From Terfezia claveryi (lineage: Eukaryota > Ascomycota > Pezizomycetes > Pezizales > Pezizaceae): a stretch of DNA of 64,000 nt. The stretch lies in the NCBI GenBank assembly GCA_015179025.1, contig WHUX01000099.1:1-64000 (forward strand). Direction: 5' to 3'. Under the pieces are notes generated by a model that worked only from the letters and a program-made list of their open reading frames with translations, was not told the DNA's origin and did not search any database. Shown one piece after another: positions 21,865-33,490 of this stretch. Within the stretch, counting starts at the first letter, position 1, and the number at the start of each line of letters is the position of its first letter. A program made the position numbers and the translations under genes.

Positions 21865-24800
21865 CTATAAATTATTCTCCACTTTAAACTTATCCCATGC
21901 CTCATTCAACAAGCTAAACACTGTCCCACACAGCATCCTCTGCTCCGTCGTCGCATCCTTCGAAATCTGGCCCTCCCCAAAACCACATTCCAAATAGTTA
22001 GTCCCCATTGCCCATAAAAACCCTACTCTCCCAAGACCACATACCTTATCCGGATGGACCCTCGCAATCCCCTTCATATACACGACCTTGACCTTCCCTG
22101 GAATAACCAATTGCCCCATTGTAACCTTCGTCCAGCCACTGCCCTCCCACAGGATCTGATCCAGACTCGTAAGTAGTGCGCGAAGATTCCCCTCCTTCCC
22201 TTTCTTCCACGTGTTGATGCGCTCAGTGACCGAGTCGTACAAACTCAATTTCTCCGCGTCGATCGCCTCCGCCGTCGCGTTCGCTTTCCGGAGGTTCTGA
22301 ACCGCAGCTTGACTCTGGCTCTGCTGTGTTGTGGTCGAAGGCCTTGTGGGAGGAGGAGGAGGAGGAGGCCGTTTCACCGCTGATGCTGCTTGTTTCGGAG
22401 GAGGAGGCGGAGCAGCCTTCGACCGTAGAGCATTCTCACATCTCGATCTCCCCTTCAATGCATTAGTACCACCTTTTCCCGCTTCTACTAATGAGCCCCA
22501 AGCCCGCCCAGCCTCACCCCACTTCTCCAACGCCTCAAACCCCTCCGCCTTCCTCGCCATTGCCTTCTCCCAGAATCCCACAACCTCCTTCGATTCCCCC
22601 GCGTCTACCTCAAGGACCTCGCCCTCGCCGCGCGCTTCCCCAATGATGATTAATGCGTCCTCGCAGTCGGCCAAACACGCCTTTGCGTCTCCTACTTTTA
22701 GATTACATAGTGCGCGGTTGCAGAGGACGACGATGCGGAGGGTGTGATTATCCGGAAGCGGGGTGAGTGCGGAGGTGTAGTGAGTTAGCGCGAGAGCGTA
22801 GTCACCGAGTTTGAATGCCTCTGTGCCTTTTTGTCGGGATTGGATGGAGCGGGATAAGTCGCTGGGTGAGATAGATACAGGGACCCGTTTCGGGGCAGCT
22901 TTCTTAATTGGTAGGGACGCTGTTGTGCTTGACAGCTTCGATGGGGCGGAAGAAGGTGAAGTTCCCATATGCTGCTGCCGGAACATATTCCTCTCCTGTG
23001 CCCTCGCCCCCGCACCATCACCACCACCGCCACCACCAAGAAGTAAATCCCCCTCCTGTACCACTGGCACTGGTACCGGACTCGATGACGCCTTCCCCCT
23101 CCTTCTCGCAGGACTCACATACGCTTCCATCTCCTCCTTTCCACCCTCCAGTCCCCCTTTCCCCACCTTAGCTTTCCGCTCCATTGCTATCCTCGCTTCT
23201 CTCTCTCTGAGCTCAACTTCCTTCCTCCTAATCTGCTCTGCAAAATCAAGTTGTCTCTGCTTCTGCAGACCCACAAGGGACTGTCTGGACGGGAGGGGGG
23301 ACACTGACTGTCCTCTTGATGGGGATTGTTGTTGGTGCTGGTGGGGATCTGCAAATCTACCCGCGGCAGGTTTCCGTAGTGGAAGGGCAGAGTCCGCTTC
23401 GAGCATCAGTGCTTCATCTGTTAGTACCTCCGGTTGTGGGTCGCGATTCCTATCACCTTCATGACCCCCAACTTCCCTCCTCTCCATACCCCGGAAGTCA
23501 GGACTGAGCCTCCGCCTCCTCCCCACCTCCTCTTCCTCCCTCTGGTAAATTTGCGCATCCCTCATCCACTTTGGCATATCGTCCCCCCAGTACTATCCCC
23601 CGCCTGGGATTGTTGCAACTCCTTCATGGCCTTCTCCATCTTCTTCTTCCCTACACTCCAAAGCGAGTTTGCAGATTTAAATATATTACTCCCAACTTCA
23701 GATGCAATGGCCGCTATATCCTTCTCTCCACTACCTGCAACCCCTCCACTTTCCCTAGCCCAAGTAGGTTGAGGTTGTCTGTGCTCTGATCCATCCCTTC
23801 GCCGTGACGTACTAGCCCCACGCCTCTCATCCTCTCTATTCCCCTGTCTCCAATTATCCTGTTCCCGGTGGGCACTTCGAGACCCATCGCGCTGTCCTAC
23901 AGGTGTTGCCGTCGACGATGAAGAAGCAGCCCTACTTTGCCTATGCGCTTCGTTAAGTAACCACCCCACCGCCTGCTGTACGTCAAGCCCCGTATCCGTC
24001 TCCGCCAACGCCTTCCTCGACTGCGGCAAGCTAAACCCCATATCCATCAGCTCTGCAATCGCCGCATCTCTCGGAACCCCTCCGGCAGGTTGACTCTGCT
24101 CTTGTGCCAGCGGTGTAGGTTTGAGTTGCTGCACAGGCGGCTTTGGCGGTAGTTCCGATACTGGCCTTCCCAGTAATCCAAGGAAGTCGTCGCCATCGTC
24201 ATTTGTGGCTGTAGGCTGTAGTTGCGGTGCGCTTGCAGTTTCACGGGAGGCCAAATTCATAAGGTCGAATGGGTCATCTAGATCCACAGGTATCGCCGTT
24301 TTCTGCAAGGCTGGTGGTGGATTCGGTGTGCCAATCCTCGGTGTCACAACCGTACTGGTAGCCCCTGAGGCTGGAGGAGGAAAGTGCGAAGTCTTATCTA
24401 CTGGCGCCTCGGCCTTGAATGCCGCAAAGAGATCCTCATCATCATCGGCTTCTTGTATATTGTTGACCACCGCCTGGGGCTTCGACACACTGAATCCCAA
24501 GTTTGGCAAAGCCCCACCACCACTCCCACTCCAACTCCAACTCCCCCCCATTCCCCCCATTCCCCCACTACTACCACCAAGGGTATCCCAAAACTTTCCA
24601 TTCCCAAACTGCTTTTCCATCAGCCTCCTCTTCTCCTCCTCCGCCTTCCCCCTCGCCTCCTGCAACCTCCTTTGCTGCTCCTGCAGCGACAAGTTCGCCG
24701 TATTGTTTGCTGCATTGCTATTTCGGCCAAAATTTAGTAGGTTTGCGAAGCTATCCGGCGTAGCTGGTTTCAAGGCTCCATTCGCTGGTGACGGTCCCCG

Positions 24801-24941
24801 GGGTTGAGGGGTACTTGCTGATGGCGGGATAGGCCGTAAAGCTGAGAAGTTTGGGGTCTTATAAGTAGATGCAAGGGGGGGTTTTGGAGTCGAGCTGGGG
24901 CTGGGGCTCGAGGTGAATGAGAGGCCGGTTAGGTCGTCCAT
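21865..24941 (-). CDS. SWA2: Auxilin/Swa2-type clathrin-uncoating J protein (UBA, TPR, J domain)
   Basis: Auxilins recruit Hsp70 to clathrin coats and drive uncoating in the cytosol. From the N-terminus (ATG at 24941) the protein has a disordered clathrin/adaptor-binding region with DPF-like words, a UBA domain (about residues 290-340, AELMDMGFSLPQSRKAL), a low-complexity linker, TPR repeats (QKGTEAFKLGDYALALTHYTSAL) and a C-terminal J domain with the HPDK motif. A 78-nt intron (21967-22044; GTATGT, GACTAAC branch) follows the HPDK codons directly and is stop-free in frame. At the C run 23583-23588 the frame changes: the upstream part would end in CQSG, while the next frame continues GDDMPKWMRDAQIY, a word kept in relatives. 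One G is apparently missing, so the feature is given as one gene of about 1000 residues. It is divergent from MTR3. Confidence 0.85.
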
Positions 24942-25213
24942 GTCTGCTTGCGAGAGTTGATATTTCGATGATGAGGCCCAACAACAGTGAATGTGAGCCT
25001 ATGCGGGCGACGTATGCATGTGTATAGTGGGCACCGCATGCAAGATACAGATGGCATCTACTCGGGCCATCCCACCACATCTCGTTTTGCAACTGTGGTT
25101 GTGGCTGTGGTTGTGGCTGTGTATTGCGGCGCTGCGGATGAATCTTGGCACAGTTGCTTTTGGCAATCAATTCACCACCACACCTCCTTACTCACTCACG
25201 CACACATACACCC

Positions 25214-26303
25214 ATGGCCGACCGCCGCCGTGTAGTCGGCCCCACCGACGGCACCACGCCCCCCGTCTTCTCGCCCAGCCCGTCTAGCACCTCTGTACCC
25301 CCAAGTAAACGGGTATGCCGGGATCGTGGTCCGCAGGACCTCCGACAAATATGTACGTTGACCCCCACCCCACAGTTACCCCATCTAACCCACCTTCATT
25401 ACAGTCCTCAAAACCTCCCTCACTCCCCCCGCAGTCGGCTCCTCCTTCCTCGAGCTCCCCTCCCCCCCAACCCACTCTAACTCCTCCACTCTCAAACTCA
25501 CCTGCAGCGTCTTCGGCCCCCGTGCCCTCCCGCATTCAGCCCCCTTCTCCCCCCAGGCCCGCCTCTCCTGCGAGTTAAAATTTGCCCCCTTCGCCTCCCC
25601 CCTCAAACGCCGCGGTTACGTGCGGGACCACACCGAGCGCGACCTCAGCGTACAACTCGCCACCGCCCTCCAGCGAAGTATCCTTCTTGAGAAATACCCA
25701 AAGTCCGGGATCGACGTATTTGTTACTGTGCTGGACTGTGAAGGGGAAGCCGGGACAGTAACCGGCGTGAGCAGCTTTCAACCCGGGGGGGGAAAAGGCG
25801 GAGGAGGGGGAGGGAGTGGGGGTGGGGGTGGGGGTGGGGGGGTGGATGTGGGGTTATTAGGGGTGTTAGCTGGCGCAATTACGTGTGCAAGTGCAGCTAT
25901 TGCAGACGCAGGTATTGAATGTCTGGATCTAGTTTCTGGGGGTGTATCTGCGTTGGTACGAAAACGAGGAGGGGGAGGGGACGATGATGCAATGGGCCAG
26001 GAAATGGAGGATGAATTTGTTGTTGTGCAGGACCCTTCCCCTGAAGAGCATGCTCTGGGAGATATTGTCGCTGCTTGCGCAGTAGGGTATATGGCTGCCA
26101 GGGAGGAGCTAACAGAAGTCTGGATGCGGGGTGTTGTCGAGACGTCAATAGATACTGATGATAAGACGGAAGATGATCTAGACAGGATGATGGATGGTGC
26201 GATAATGGCTGCTGCAAAGACCCGGCGGGTATTGAATGAGGGTGTGGCAGAACGATTATTATTTGCCATGAATATGGCCAAGCACGAAATGGAGATAACA
26301 TGA
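25214..26303 (+). CDS. MTR3: Exosome complex subunit MTR3 (RNase PH-like)
   Basis: MTR3 is one of six RNase-PH-fold subunits of the exosome ring, which processes and degrades RNA in nucleus and cytosol. Exon 1 is 25214-25352 and exon 2 is 25405-26303. The 52-nt intron has GTACGT, a CTAAC branch and ACAG, and splits a Phe codon. The product is 345 residues. Visible are RDRGPQDLRQI, the conserved start of the fold, then SFLELP, VFGPRALP, RDLSVQLATALQRSILLEKYP, and a C-terminal half with LLGVLAGAITCASAAIADAGI and ALGDIVAACAVGYMAARE. A Gly-rich stretch of about 20 residues, encoded by a G-rich tract at 25785-25845, interrupts the fold before the LLGVL helix. Phosphorolytic residues are not expected, as eukaryotic ring subunits are mostly inactive. 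Confidence 0.85.
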
Positions 26304-26668
26304 TATTAAAAAGGGGCTTAGACAACAACCAATATCAAATGGGGGGAAAGGTTTTTCCATTCATACTTCTTGAGTGCAATTTCTGTCGTTACTTAAGTTT
26401 GTTGCAAGTGAAGTAGCGGCAATTCAGGGATCGAGGGTAGCAATTCAGCACGATAGCAACATAAAAAACCCCATGAGGCGAACGAGAGAGACCAAGGGAG
26501 CATAACATCGGCACAAGGCAATCATGATCAATAAAATTAAAAGCCAAAGAGAGGGAAGGTAACTCCCAAAGAAAATCACAGAAGAGTAAATGGAAGAAAT
26601 CTCGCAAGAAGCTTATATACAGTACGAAGTACCACCCCCCGAATTCCACCAACGGCAAAACAAAAACT

Positions 26669-27223
26669 CTACTTGCGGCGGGTGGTCTTTTCTTTCACCT
26701 TTTTCATGGCAATCGCTATCTTATTCCGGGCGATGTGACCATCTCGGCTTGCAGGCGTGGCCCATATAGACCCTACGTCATCGAGGTTTGTTATCGGTGT
26801 TAGGTGCCACGCTTGGGAAACGAATAACTCACCTTCAGGTCGCTGGAATTTTGATGGTGGCACTTTGCTAGCGTCCCATTCTCGACTCATCCTTCTATCA
26901 CTCTGAATGCCCATTGGGGGTGTTTCTGTGGGCGAGGTGGACATTGGCTCCATTTGTTCACTGCTCCTCCTCCTAGTGGGGGAAGAACTGAAGGGGTTGT
27001 AGTTTGGGTCCCTTTGGACAGAAAACGGGTCAACATCGGAGGCACGCCGAGACTTTATGCCTGTCGGAAGCGTAGCAGGGATGCTATCTCTCCGGTTTAC
27101 TGAGGAGAGAATTGGGCCGGAAGTAGCTGATGATGTAGATGTAGTAGAGGAGATGGAGCTATGGCGATGAGCATGTTGAGGATGAGTTTCAGTATGGAAT
27201 TGGGTATAGGTTGGAGAGGCCAT
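26669..27223 (-). CDS. Conserved fungal protein with EGSI-ATP-SRDGH motif, function unknown
   Basis: The ATG is at 27223. A 60-nt intron (26773-26832; GTGAGT...TAG) keeps frame and has no stop. Splicing it joins FQRPE to GSIWATPASRDGHIARN, a word I recall from short uncharacterised fungal proteins; reading through would separate it. The spliced product is 164 residues: a Ser/Thr-rich disordered N-terminal half with RRxS-type possible kinase sites, a middle reading SREWDASKVPPSKFQ, and a Lys/Arg-rich C-terminus. No membrane segment or enzyme motif is visible. The gene is convergent with MTR3, their stops about 365 bp apart. Confidence 0.65.
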   Translation of the reverse strand: MASPTYTQFHTETHPQHAHRHSSISSTTSTSSATSGPILSSVNRRDSIPATLPTGIKSRRASDVDPFSVQRDPNYNPFSSSPTRRRSSEQMEPMSTSPTETPPMGIQSDRRMSREWDASKVPPSKFQRPEGELFVSQAWHLTPITNLDDVGSIWATPASRDGHIARNKIAIAMKKVKEKTTRRK

Positions 27224-29902
27224 ATTGATGCCGTACTAATTCTAAATGTTTGTGAAGGTGTAAAGATAATCTGGTAGAAACAAAAGCTTCTTCGGCTCGA
27301 CTTGCTCTGGTTGATGGACAAAACAAGAGTATGGGGGCATAAAGGGCTCTAAATACTCCCTCCCCAGATAACCCCAGATACCCCCCCCACCAAAAACCCC
27401 AAACCAATTGTCGTGGAAACTGGGCAGAAGCTTCAGAGCTCAGAGCGTCACACACCACACAACATTTCTCCGATAGCTCCATCACATGAGTCTACCCCAG
27501 ACATCGATCGATGCCAGCTGCTAACGGGTTCGCCAACAGGTTAAGGCTGGGGTAGGGTGCCAAGGTAAGGGTTTGGGTGCAGCCGTTGTGTGGAGAGGAA
27601 TTGCTATTATTCGTCCAGTCTCGACTATCCCGAACCCCACCTGTCCCCCCTTGCATTCTTCGTTTTCTACCACTTTAATGACGGGGTTCTTTCGAACTCC
27701 CTTGGTATAACGTGGGCCCATACCTAGATGCCCGCTGTGGAGCATAGTTGCCAGTGCCGCTCCTGCTACCGTAGATGCCGCGCTGCCCACCTTCGGTATT
27801 GTGCGTGTAAGCCCCAATTGCAATAACTGCAAAGGGCTAAAGCCGTGGTGGGCGTCTGTGGTGGTTCATATCGGTGTCGATTAATCAACTGACGTATGCA
27901 GAAGAGAAAAGCAGCTAGCCAGGCTGCCGCCCTCCGCTTGGCACAGGAACCAAGCGATATATAAGGAGTTACCGGTAGGTAGTTGCCAATGATTAACGCT
28001 GACAGGTTAGTTCAATAGAGTAGCGTGGAATCAAGCCGATTGAGGAGTGGCCTACACCGCCCCCCCCGGTGGCGATGGGGTTTCCCTGATAGCCTAGCCA
28101 TCCGTACAGAACCATACGCAATTAATATTAGAACAGGATATCCATTCCCATTAATGAACGTTATGATCAGGTTGACTAGCCAGGAGGGGTCCAATTACTT
28201 TGCAATCGTTATCGATAACGATCCGGTCGGCTTCAAAGGCAGGGGCCGGGACTGTCGACACCCTTCGCCTCATGCATGCACAACATGCTGCTTCAGCAGT
28301 TGACACAGCCCAGTTCGGCCTTCACCATGTAACGGTATTGTGCGACTGATGCACCTCACCCAGATCCCCGATTTAATATCCCGAGCTCTGTATGAGGCTA
28401 TGTACTGATAACTATCAGCAGACGAAAAGCAAGGCACTACCATTCCTCCCATGATTGGCCTTAGTCTGGTCAACCAGACTAGATTGGCCTGGTGGCTATT
28501 AAAGTTTCTACTCTCGTACACCGGCCCGACCGGCAATCGGAGCTCTTACTGATAGGAGGGAGATATACGCAATTGGTAGGAATGTCTTCCAAATTGTATC
28601 TACGGGAGTTCACGATGCGTTAGTTATCACCGTCTGTCGGTGTCGAGTTTAGTTGCCTATTGTGAGAATCACAGCGACAATGCAGCACCTTGTCGATGCA
28701 ACACTGAATTGGATATTTGACCCAATATCTATTCTACATTTGCTGAAGATCGACCGCCGTCATACTACTGATATATTGACACTCACAGCATATTCCACTA
28801 CTCAGCCCCACGGAGCTTGAACCGAGTGGGGACATCCAGCAGCCCTCTCATATCGAAACGGTTTTAGATGCAATAGGGCCGTGTTAACTAGGTACTCCTT
28901 TCTTCTTATATGTAGGCGTCTGTCAGATATGATTTGGCTATGTGATATGAAAACACCTCTCACTGCTGTGATTCACCATTTGCGTAAGTTGCCTCATTTC
29001 ACGACCGTATTGTATGAGAAATTCTCTTTGGTTATGATGGAGTTTTTTTTTTTTTTTTGGGGGGGGTGGAAGGGGGCCGCATGTCAATATTCGAAGACTC
29101 GGTTAAACAATGTTCCAGCATGCTTAGGCCAGGGTACATAACACAAACTACTTACCCAATGAAGTCTGTACGTCTGTGGAGCCTAGGGCTAGGAGACGGC
29201 ATTGTCACACTCCATCTCATTTTACAGTACATGCATGATCCCCCTTAACCATCAACAGCGTTTGAATCATAAATGCTCAGAGTTTTCTGGAGCTCCTCAT
29301 GAAGGGCCTAGACTCTTTGCCTTGTACGGATTACTTTTGATACATATATGCCATTTTCGGGTTTTGGAGTACTACCCTGACTTATTGAGGGTAATACGGA
29401 ATCCTTCATCTGCCGACGTAGCATACAAACTTGTACCACCATATTTGTTTCAAGGTAGCTTCAACAACGACGGCTCGAGTCAATTGATCTTGTAAATCAA
29501 ACGGCACAAACGGCACAAGCATACAAGACATTATATACATTACTGCGTGCATCTAAACCCAGAATCCTGCTCGAGACCCTCTCCTGAGGGCCTGCTGATC
29601 ACATTGTACGCACACCAATGTCCTGCATTTCTTCACGTTATTCCACCTGTGAAATGGTGCCTTTCTTTCCTTCTCCTGGGGAAAGCCCGATTGTTGTTCC
29701 CTTTTCAGCTGTGGGTTCAAAGCAATAGCGATACGAATCAGTTGCGTGAGACCTGTTTGCTGATGACGCAAGGGAACTAAAGTTCAAATATTATTGCAAT
29801 GCGGAGATAAAAATAGGAATTACACGACGGGGTATCATATCATGACTCTGAATAAAGCGATGCATGCTAGGGGGGAAGGGGAGGGGGGAAGCTCTGCGCT
29901 CG
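27224..29902. other. Gene-poor spacer
   Basis: About 2.7 kb hold no supported gene. A minus-strand open frame at 27521-27832 lacks an ATG at its start and matches nothing I know. A T/G homopolymer tract lies at 29042-29068, and a 20-bp palindrome (TAGTCTGGT/ACCAGACTA arms) near 28462-28481. Confidence 0.5.
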
Positions 29903-30205
29903 TCACTCACCCGCCCCGCCCCGCTCATCCTGTAATCCAATTACTGGACCCTTGGGCTTATTTGGAAACTCATCGTCCCAACTAACCTTCCTGCCAGCTC
30001 CTCCAGCCTGCCTGGCCTGCTCTCCAGCACTTCTCTGAGCATTTGCGTGATCAGCCATGCCTTTGTTTGCATTGTCACTTTGAACATCTAGACCATGGTC
30101 CTTTTCCACAGCGTTAGGAGGCTGTGAATAGTTACGGGCGGTAGATGTCGAGGGATGGAGGGTAGCACGGGGTACTACGCGGCGAAGCAGTTGGAGCATT
30201 GTCAT
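29903..30205 (-). CDS. Small mitochondrial-type conserved fungal protein
   Basis: This 100-residue product has a Met-Leu-Arg-rich N-terminus ending near RNYSQPP, a typical matrix presequence. Then come an Ala/Asn/Gln-rich hydrophilic stretch and a C-terminal word GRKVSWDDEFPNKPKGPVIG followed by LQDERGG. I recall this tail from short, widespread ascomycete proteins of unknown role. The start used is the M-T-M at 30205; the second Met is two codons in. The end is ambiguous: a GTGAGT lies at the last codons (29903-29908 complement), so the last residues may differ if a downstream exon exists. Confidence 0.6.
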   Translation of the reverse strand: MTMLQLLRRVVPRATLHPSTSTARNYSQPPNAVEKDHGLDVQSDNANKGMADHANAQRSAGEQARQAGGAGRKVSWDDEFPNKPKGPVIGLQDERGGAGE

Positions 30206-31435
30206 GTTGTGGTCGGTGAAATATTCGGTATGTTCAAAGAAACGGGTGTAACTGATAATTTTGAATGAGGATATATGAACTTTTAGTTTATTTCGCTTTG
30301 CTACCTAGTCGGCGCTCGTTATATGGTTTGGGAATATATGACATCATCACATCTGGTTACTAGCGATTTGAATCACCTGAGATATGTACAGTATCACACT
30401 ACAGCTAGAGCAGGCATAAAAGGGTTTTGAATATAATGGGAGCACAGGGGAATGAGTCGGCTTATGGGATATAATAATTATAACTCCGAGCTACGCACAG
30501 TGTATGTTGATTGAACCATGGGTCATATGAATGCGGGTTGCATCTGGAGGAGGAATGAGATAAATATGAGAAGAATATGATGGGGGAGCGAGCACAGCCA
30601 CGGGCTTGTATAACTTACATACATACGGAGTACATTAGGTATGTATGTATAGATTATCCCAAACACCCAAATAGAGTGTGGAAGCTCATATCTGCAGAAG
30701 TGCAGTTATAATCTTACAGTACATGTATATCTTGCGCTTGCGCCTATATTTATTATTTAATAGTATTTTAATAACCAGCAGCCAAATTCAAAAATAGTGC
30801 CAAGCTTCCATACCAAGAAAAAAGATAAGCGGGAGTTTATGAGTTTAAAATAAGTTCTATATAATCTCCAAGTTGTAAAGAGCAATTGTATAATCTAGCT
30901 ATATTTGAAACGACCTCGTGCTAATTGCACAATGTACGACCTAGCACTATACAGCTAGTCATTCCTTGCTGAGAGAGAGGCATATTTTGGAAGAGTCCAA
31001 GGCCATGAGTCTTTTGCCTCTTCTAAACCTATGGATAATTTCGAATATTATAGGGCTAATTCGATAAGACTAACTTCGATATACAGAGTACCTACAGCTA
31101 GGTGGCAAAAGTTTCATACCCCTCTCTGCATAAAAGGGCACAAATGCTACATATTTGGGGGTTTTGCTTGGGAAAAGGATAAGATATTTGTTGCATGCTT
31201 ATGCAGGGTATGAATTTTGCCACCAAGCTATAGCATGCATAAGGGTACTCCGTACTCAACTTCCTTTATGAGTTGCATCGGCCGTTGCATCAAGTCTATT
31301 ATTACCTGCATGGATTATGCAGATCGCCAAGCATGGTACAGAGCTCAAATCTTCCGCGTCGTCCAAACACACCTCCTTACTCGAAACCTCATACAACCAA
31401 ACACCTCCCCCCATTCAACAAATTAGTAACGAGAA
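30206..31435. other. Spacer upstream of the RBM42-like gene
   Basis: This AT-rich stretch has no supported gene. It serves as promoter region for the two genes transcribed away from it. Confidence 0.5.
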
Positions 31436-32713
31436 ATGTCATACCCCCCCCCGCCCGGCCTGTCCTCAAATAACACATCCTCAGCGCCTGCTAGCTACTC
31501 AGCGCCTGGCACGACAACCCACTCCCTCCCCCCACGCCCTAGCGGCCCGCCCCCATCCTTCCGTGCATTCAACTCTTCTACAGCTGCCTCCTCCCAAGCA
31601 ACCTCTGCCCCGCCAGCTTCTGCGTTTGCTTTTCGCCCTAGGCAGGTAGCTGCCCCTCCTAATGCTAGTCATGTTACCCATTCCGCACAGCCAACGACTT
31701 ACAGCTCGGGATACTCCCAATCAGGATATACAGGTGGCGTTTCTTACGGAGCCTCGGGATATGGTAGTGCGGGCAACCATCCCCACGTGCAGGCTCATGC
31801 TCAATTTCCCGCTGGTGCTGCACAGTACGGGCAGGTATCGACGATTTCGGGGGCGCCGCACATTGTGAATCCGTTTCCGTTACCGACGCAGCAGACTTAT
31901 GGGCAGAGTGCAGCGGGATTTGGAGGGGCGGCTGTGGGGAATGCAGCTTCGAGGGGCCGACACAATAATCAACCATATGATCCCAGATATCCGCCGCTAG
32001 ATCCCGAGACGGAAGCACAGATCGCACAGCAGCAGAGCATTTACATCCCGGCAGATCAACAGCCACATTCAGCGAGCAATAAGAGTGGAAGGACAGGTGG
32101 TGGAATAACGGGATCAAACAACACTGCCCTGGGGCCTCTGAACCCCGCATTTGGCGGTGGGGCCGTTAGTGGAAATGTTTCTGCGGGTTCGACTAGTGAG
32201 GCTAGTACTCCACTTGCATCTTCAGCACCGCAGCCTCAATCGCAGACCAAGGAGAAACAGCCTACGGTAATACGATCAGGTGGTGGTCAGACATGGTCAG
32301 ACCAAACCCTCCTTGAATGGGACCCAGCGCATTTCCGCCTCTTTGTGGGGAATTTGGCGGGTGAAGTTACGGACGAGTCCCTGCTCAAAGCGTTCTCAAA
32401 ATATCCATCAGTGCAGAAAGCTCGAGTTATTCGCGATAAACGTACGACTAAGAGTAAGGGATTTGGGTTTGTTAGTTTCAGTGATGGTGATGAGTATTTC
32501 CGAGCCGCACGAGAAATGAATGGAAAGTACATTGGAAGTCATCCGGTGCTATTGAAGAGGAGTAACACAGAGATCAGGCCGGTAATACCCGGGGATAGAA
32601 AGAATAAAAAAGGTGGCCCGGGAGGGGGTGGAGCGAATTTGGGGGTGCAGAATGTGGGAGTGAAGAAGAAGGCGAAGAAGAATAAGGTGCCCGAGAGGAA
32701 GGTGCTAGGGTGA
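31436..32713 (+). CDS. RBM42-like RNA-binding protein with one RRM
   Basis: It is a single-exon gene of 425 residues. The first 270 residues are low-complexity, rich in Pro, Ser, Ala, Gly, Gln and Tyr (many YG/SGY words). A single RNA-recognition motif spans about 295-375: RLFVGNLAGEV is RNP2, KGFGFVSF is RNP1, and the last strand is SHPVLLKRSNTEIRP. The preceding words QTWSDQTLLEWDPAHFRLF and the Lys-rich tail match the RBM42 family, known from human as an hnRNP K-associated splicing and stress-related factor. The fungal role is less clear. The ATG at 31436 gives a Pro-rich start and the frame is closed just upstream. Confidence 0.8.
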   Translation: MSYPPPPGLSSNNTSSAPASYSAPGTTTHSLPPRPSGPPPSFRAFNSSTAASSQATSAPPASAFAFRPRQVAAPPNASHVTHSAQPTTYSSGYSQSGYTGGVSYGASGYGSAGNHPHVQAHAQFPAGAAQYGQVSTISGAPHIVNPFPLPTQQTYGQSAAGFGGAAVGNAASRGRHNNQPYDPRYPPLDPETEAQIAQQQSIYIPADQQPHSASNKSGRTGGGITGSNNTALGPLNPAFGGGAVSGNVSAGSTSEASTPLASSAPQPQSQTKEKQPTVIRSGGGQTWSDQTLLEWDPAHFRLFVGNLAGEVTDESLLKAFSKYPSVQKARVIRDKRTTKSKGFGFVSFSDGDEYFRAAREMNGKYIGSHPVLLKRSNTEIRPVIPGDRKNKKGGPGGGGANLGVQNVGVKKKAKKNKVPERKVLG

Positions 32714-33490
32714 TAGGAAATTGTACAGGGTACGCGTGCACATGGAAATTTACAGCTGAAGGTAATATACCCGCTTTACCTTACCTCCCTTTGTTGAAAT
32801 ATTTGCACGGACGCTTGTAAGCACTTTATGTTTTTCCATGGAATTTTCACTTGATTATAATTTTGTTGTGTACAAGGGGTTAAACTTGAGAGAATACATA
32901 TCTAGACTTTTCGACGGACCACCCACTGCCAATACGGCTCGACGAATGTATTGCCACAATGTAGAGAGGTATGTTCGCATTCCCCGATCCCAGGGGATCC
33001 CCTTCTCTCATAGACTGGATGTGAAATCCGCATGTGCTGCAGTGATCGATGTTGGTAATAGTATTGATGCATTCGTTAGGGAGGTACGTCGTGTAACTAA
33101 GACGGTAGTAAAAACCCCCCTACATATGGCTTAAATCGCATGTAACCTGCATTTCAAGTAAATACTCAGATAGCCATGTAACGATATCCTATTGATTATT
33201 TCTAATGAGAGATTTCGTTAATTTGATTTGTTGTTTTGTTTCTTATGATTTATTTCTTATTATGCTACGATGACTAATGTATTCTTTTCCTTCTGGGCCA
33301 ATTTCGATTATTAGTAAGTAACCAAGGAACCAGATCTAGCGGCGGCACATGGCAATTTCGGAGGAATCGAAGCCTTAAACAGCTACAGTTATTCTTGAAC
33401 CCATCAACCCGAGTACGAATACCAGAGGAGCTTCGACCTCCATAGATAGTTCGAAATTAAATCGAATTTACATTTCATCCTTGATATACA
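32714..33490. other. Spacer between RBM42-like gene and SDH4
   Basis: No gene is supported. An open frame of 98 codons at 32838-33134 has no recognisable motif. Confidence 0.5.

Noticed and set aside
22811..23464. 217-codon forward frame inside auxilin
   Set aside because: It is low-complexity Pro/Ser composition created by the opposite-strand coding sequence.
27521..27832. Possible 103-residue minus-strand gene
   Set aside because: It has no ATG at its start and no recognised motif, and flanking splice signals do not give a better model.
28462..28481. 20-bp palindrome in the 27-30 kb spacer
   Set aside because: A single short palindrome with no associated structure; chance is likely.
32838..33134. 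98-residue forward frame after the RBM42-like gene
   Set aside because: No motif, codon bias or neighbours support it.
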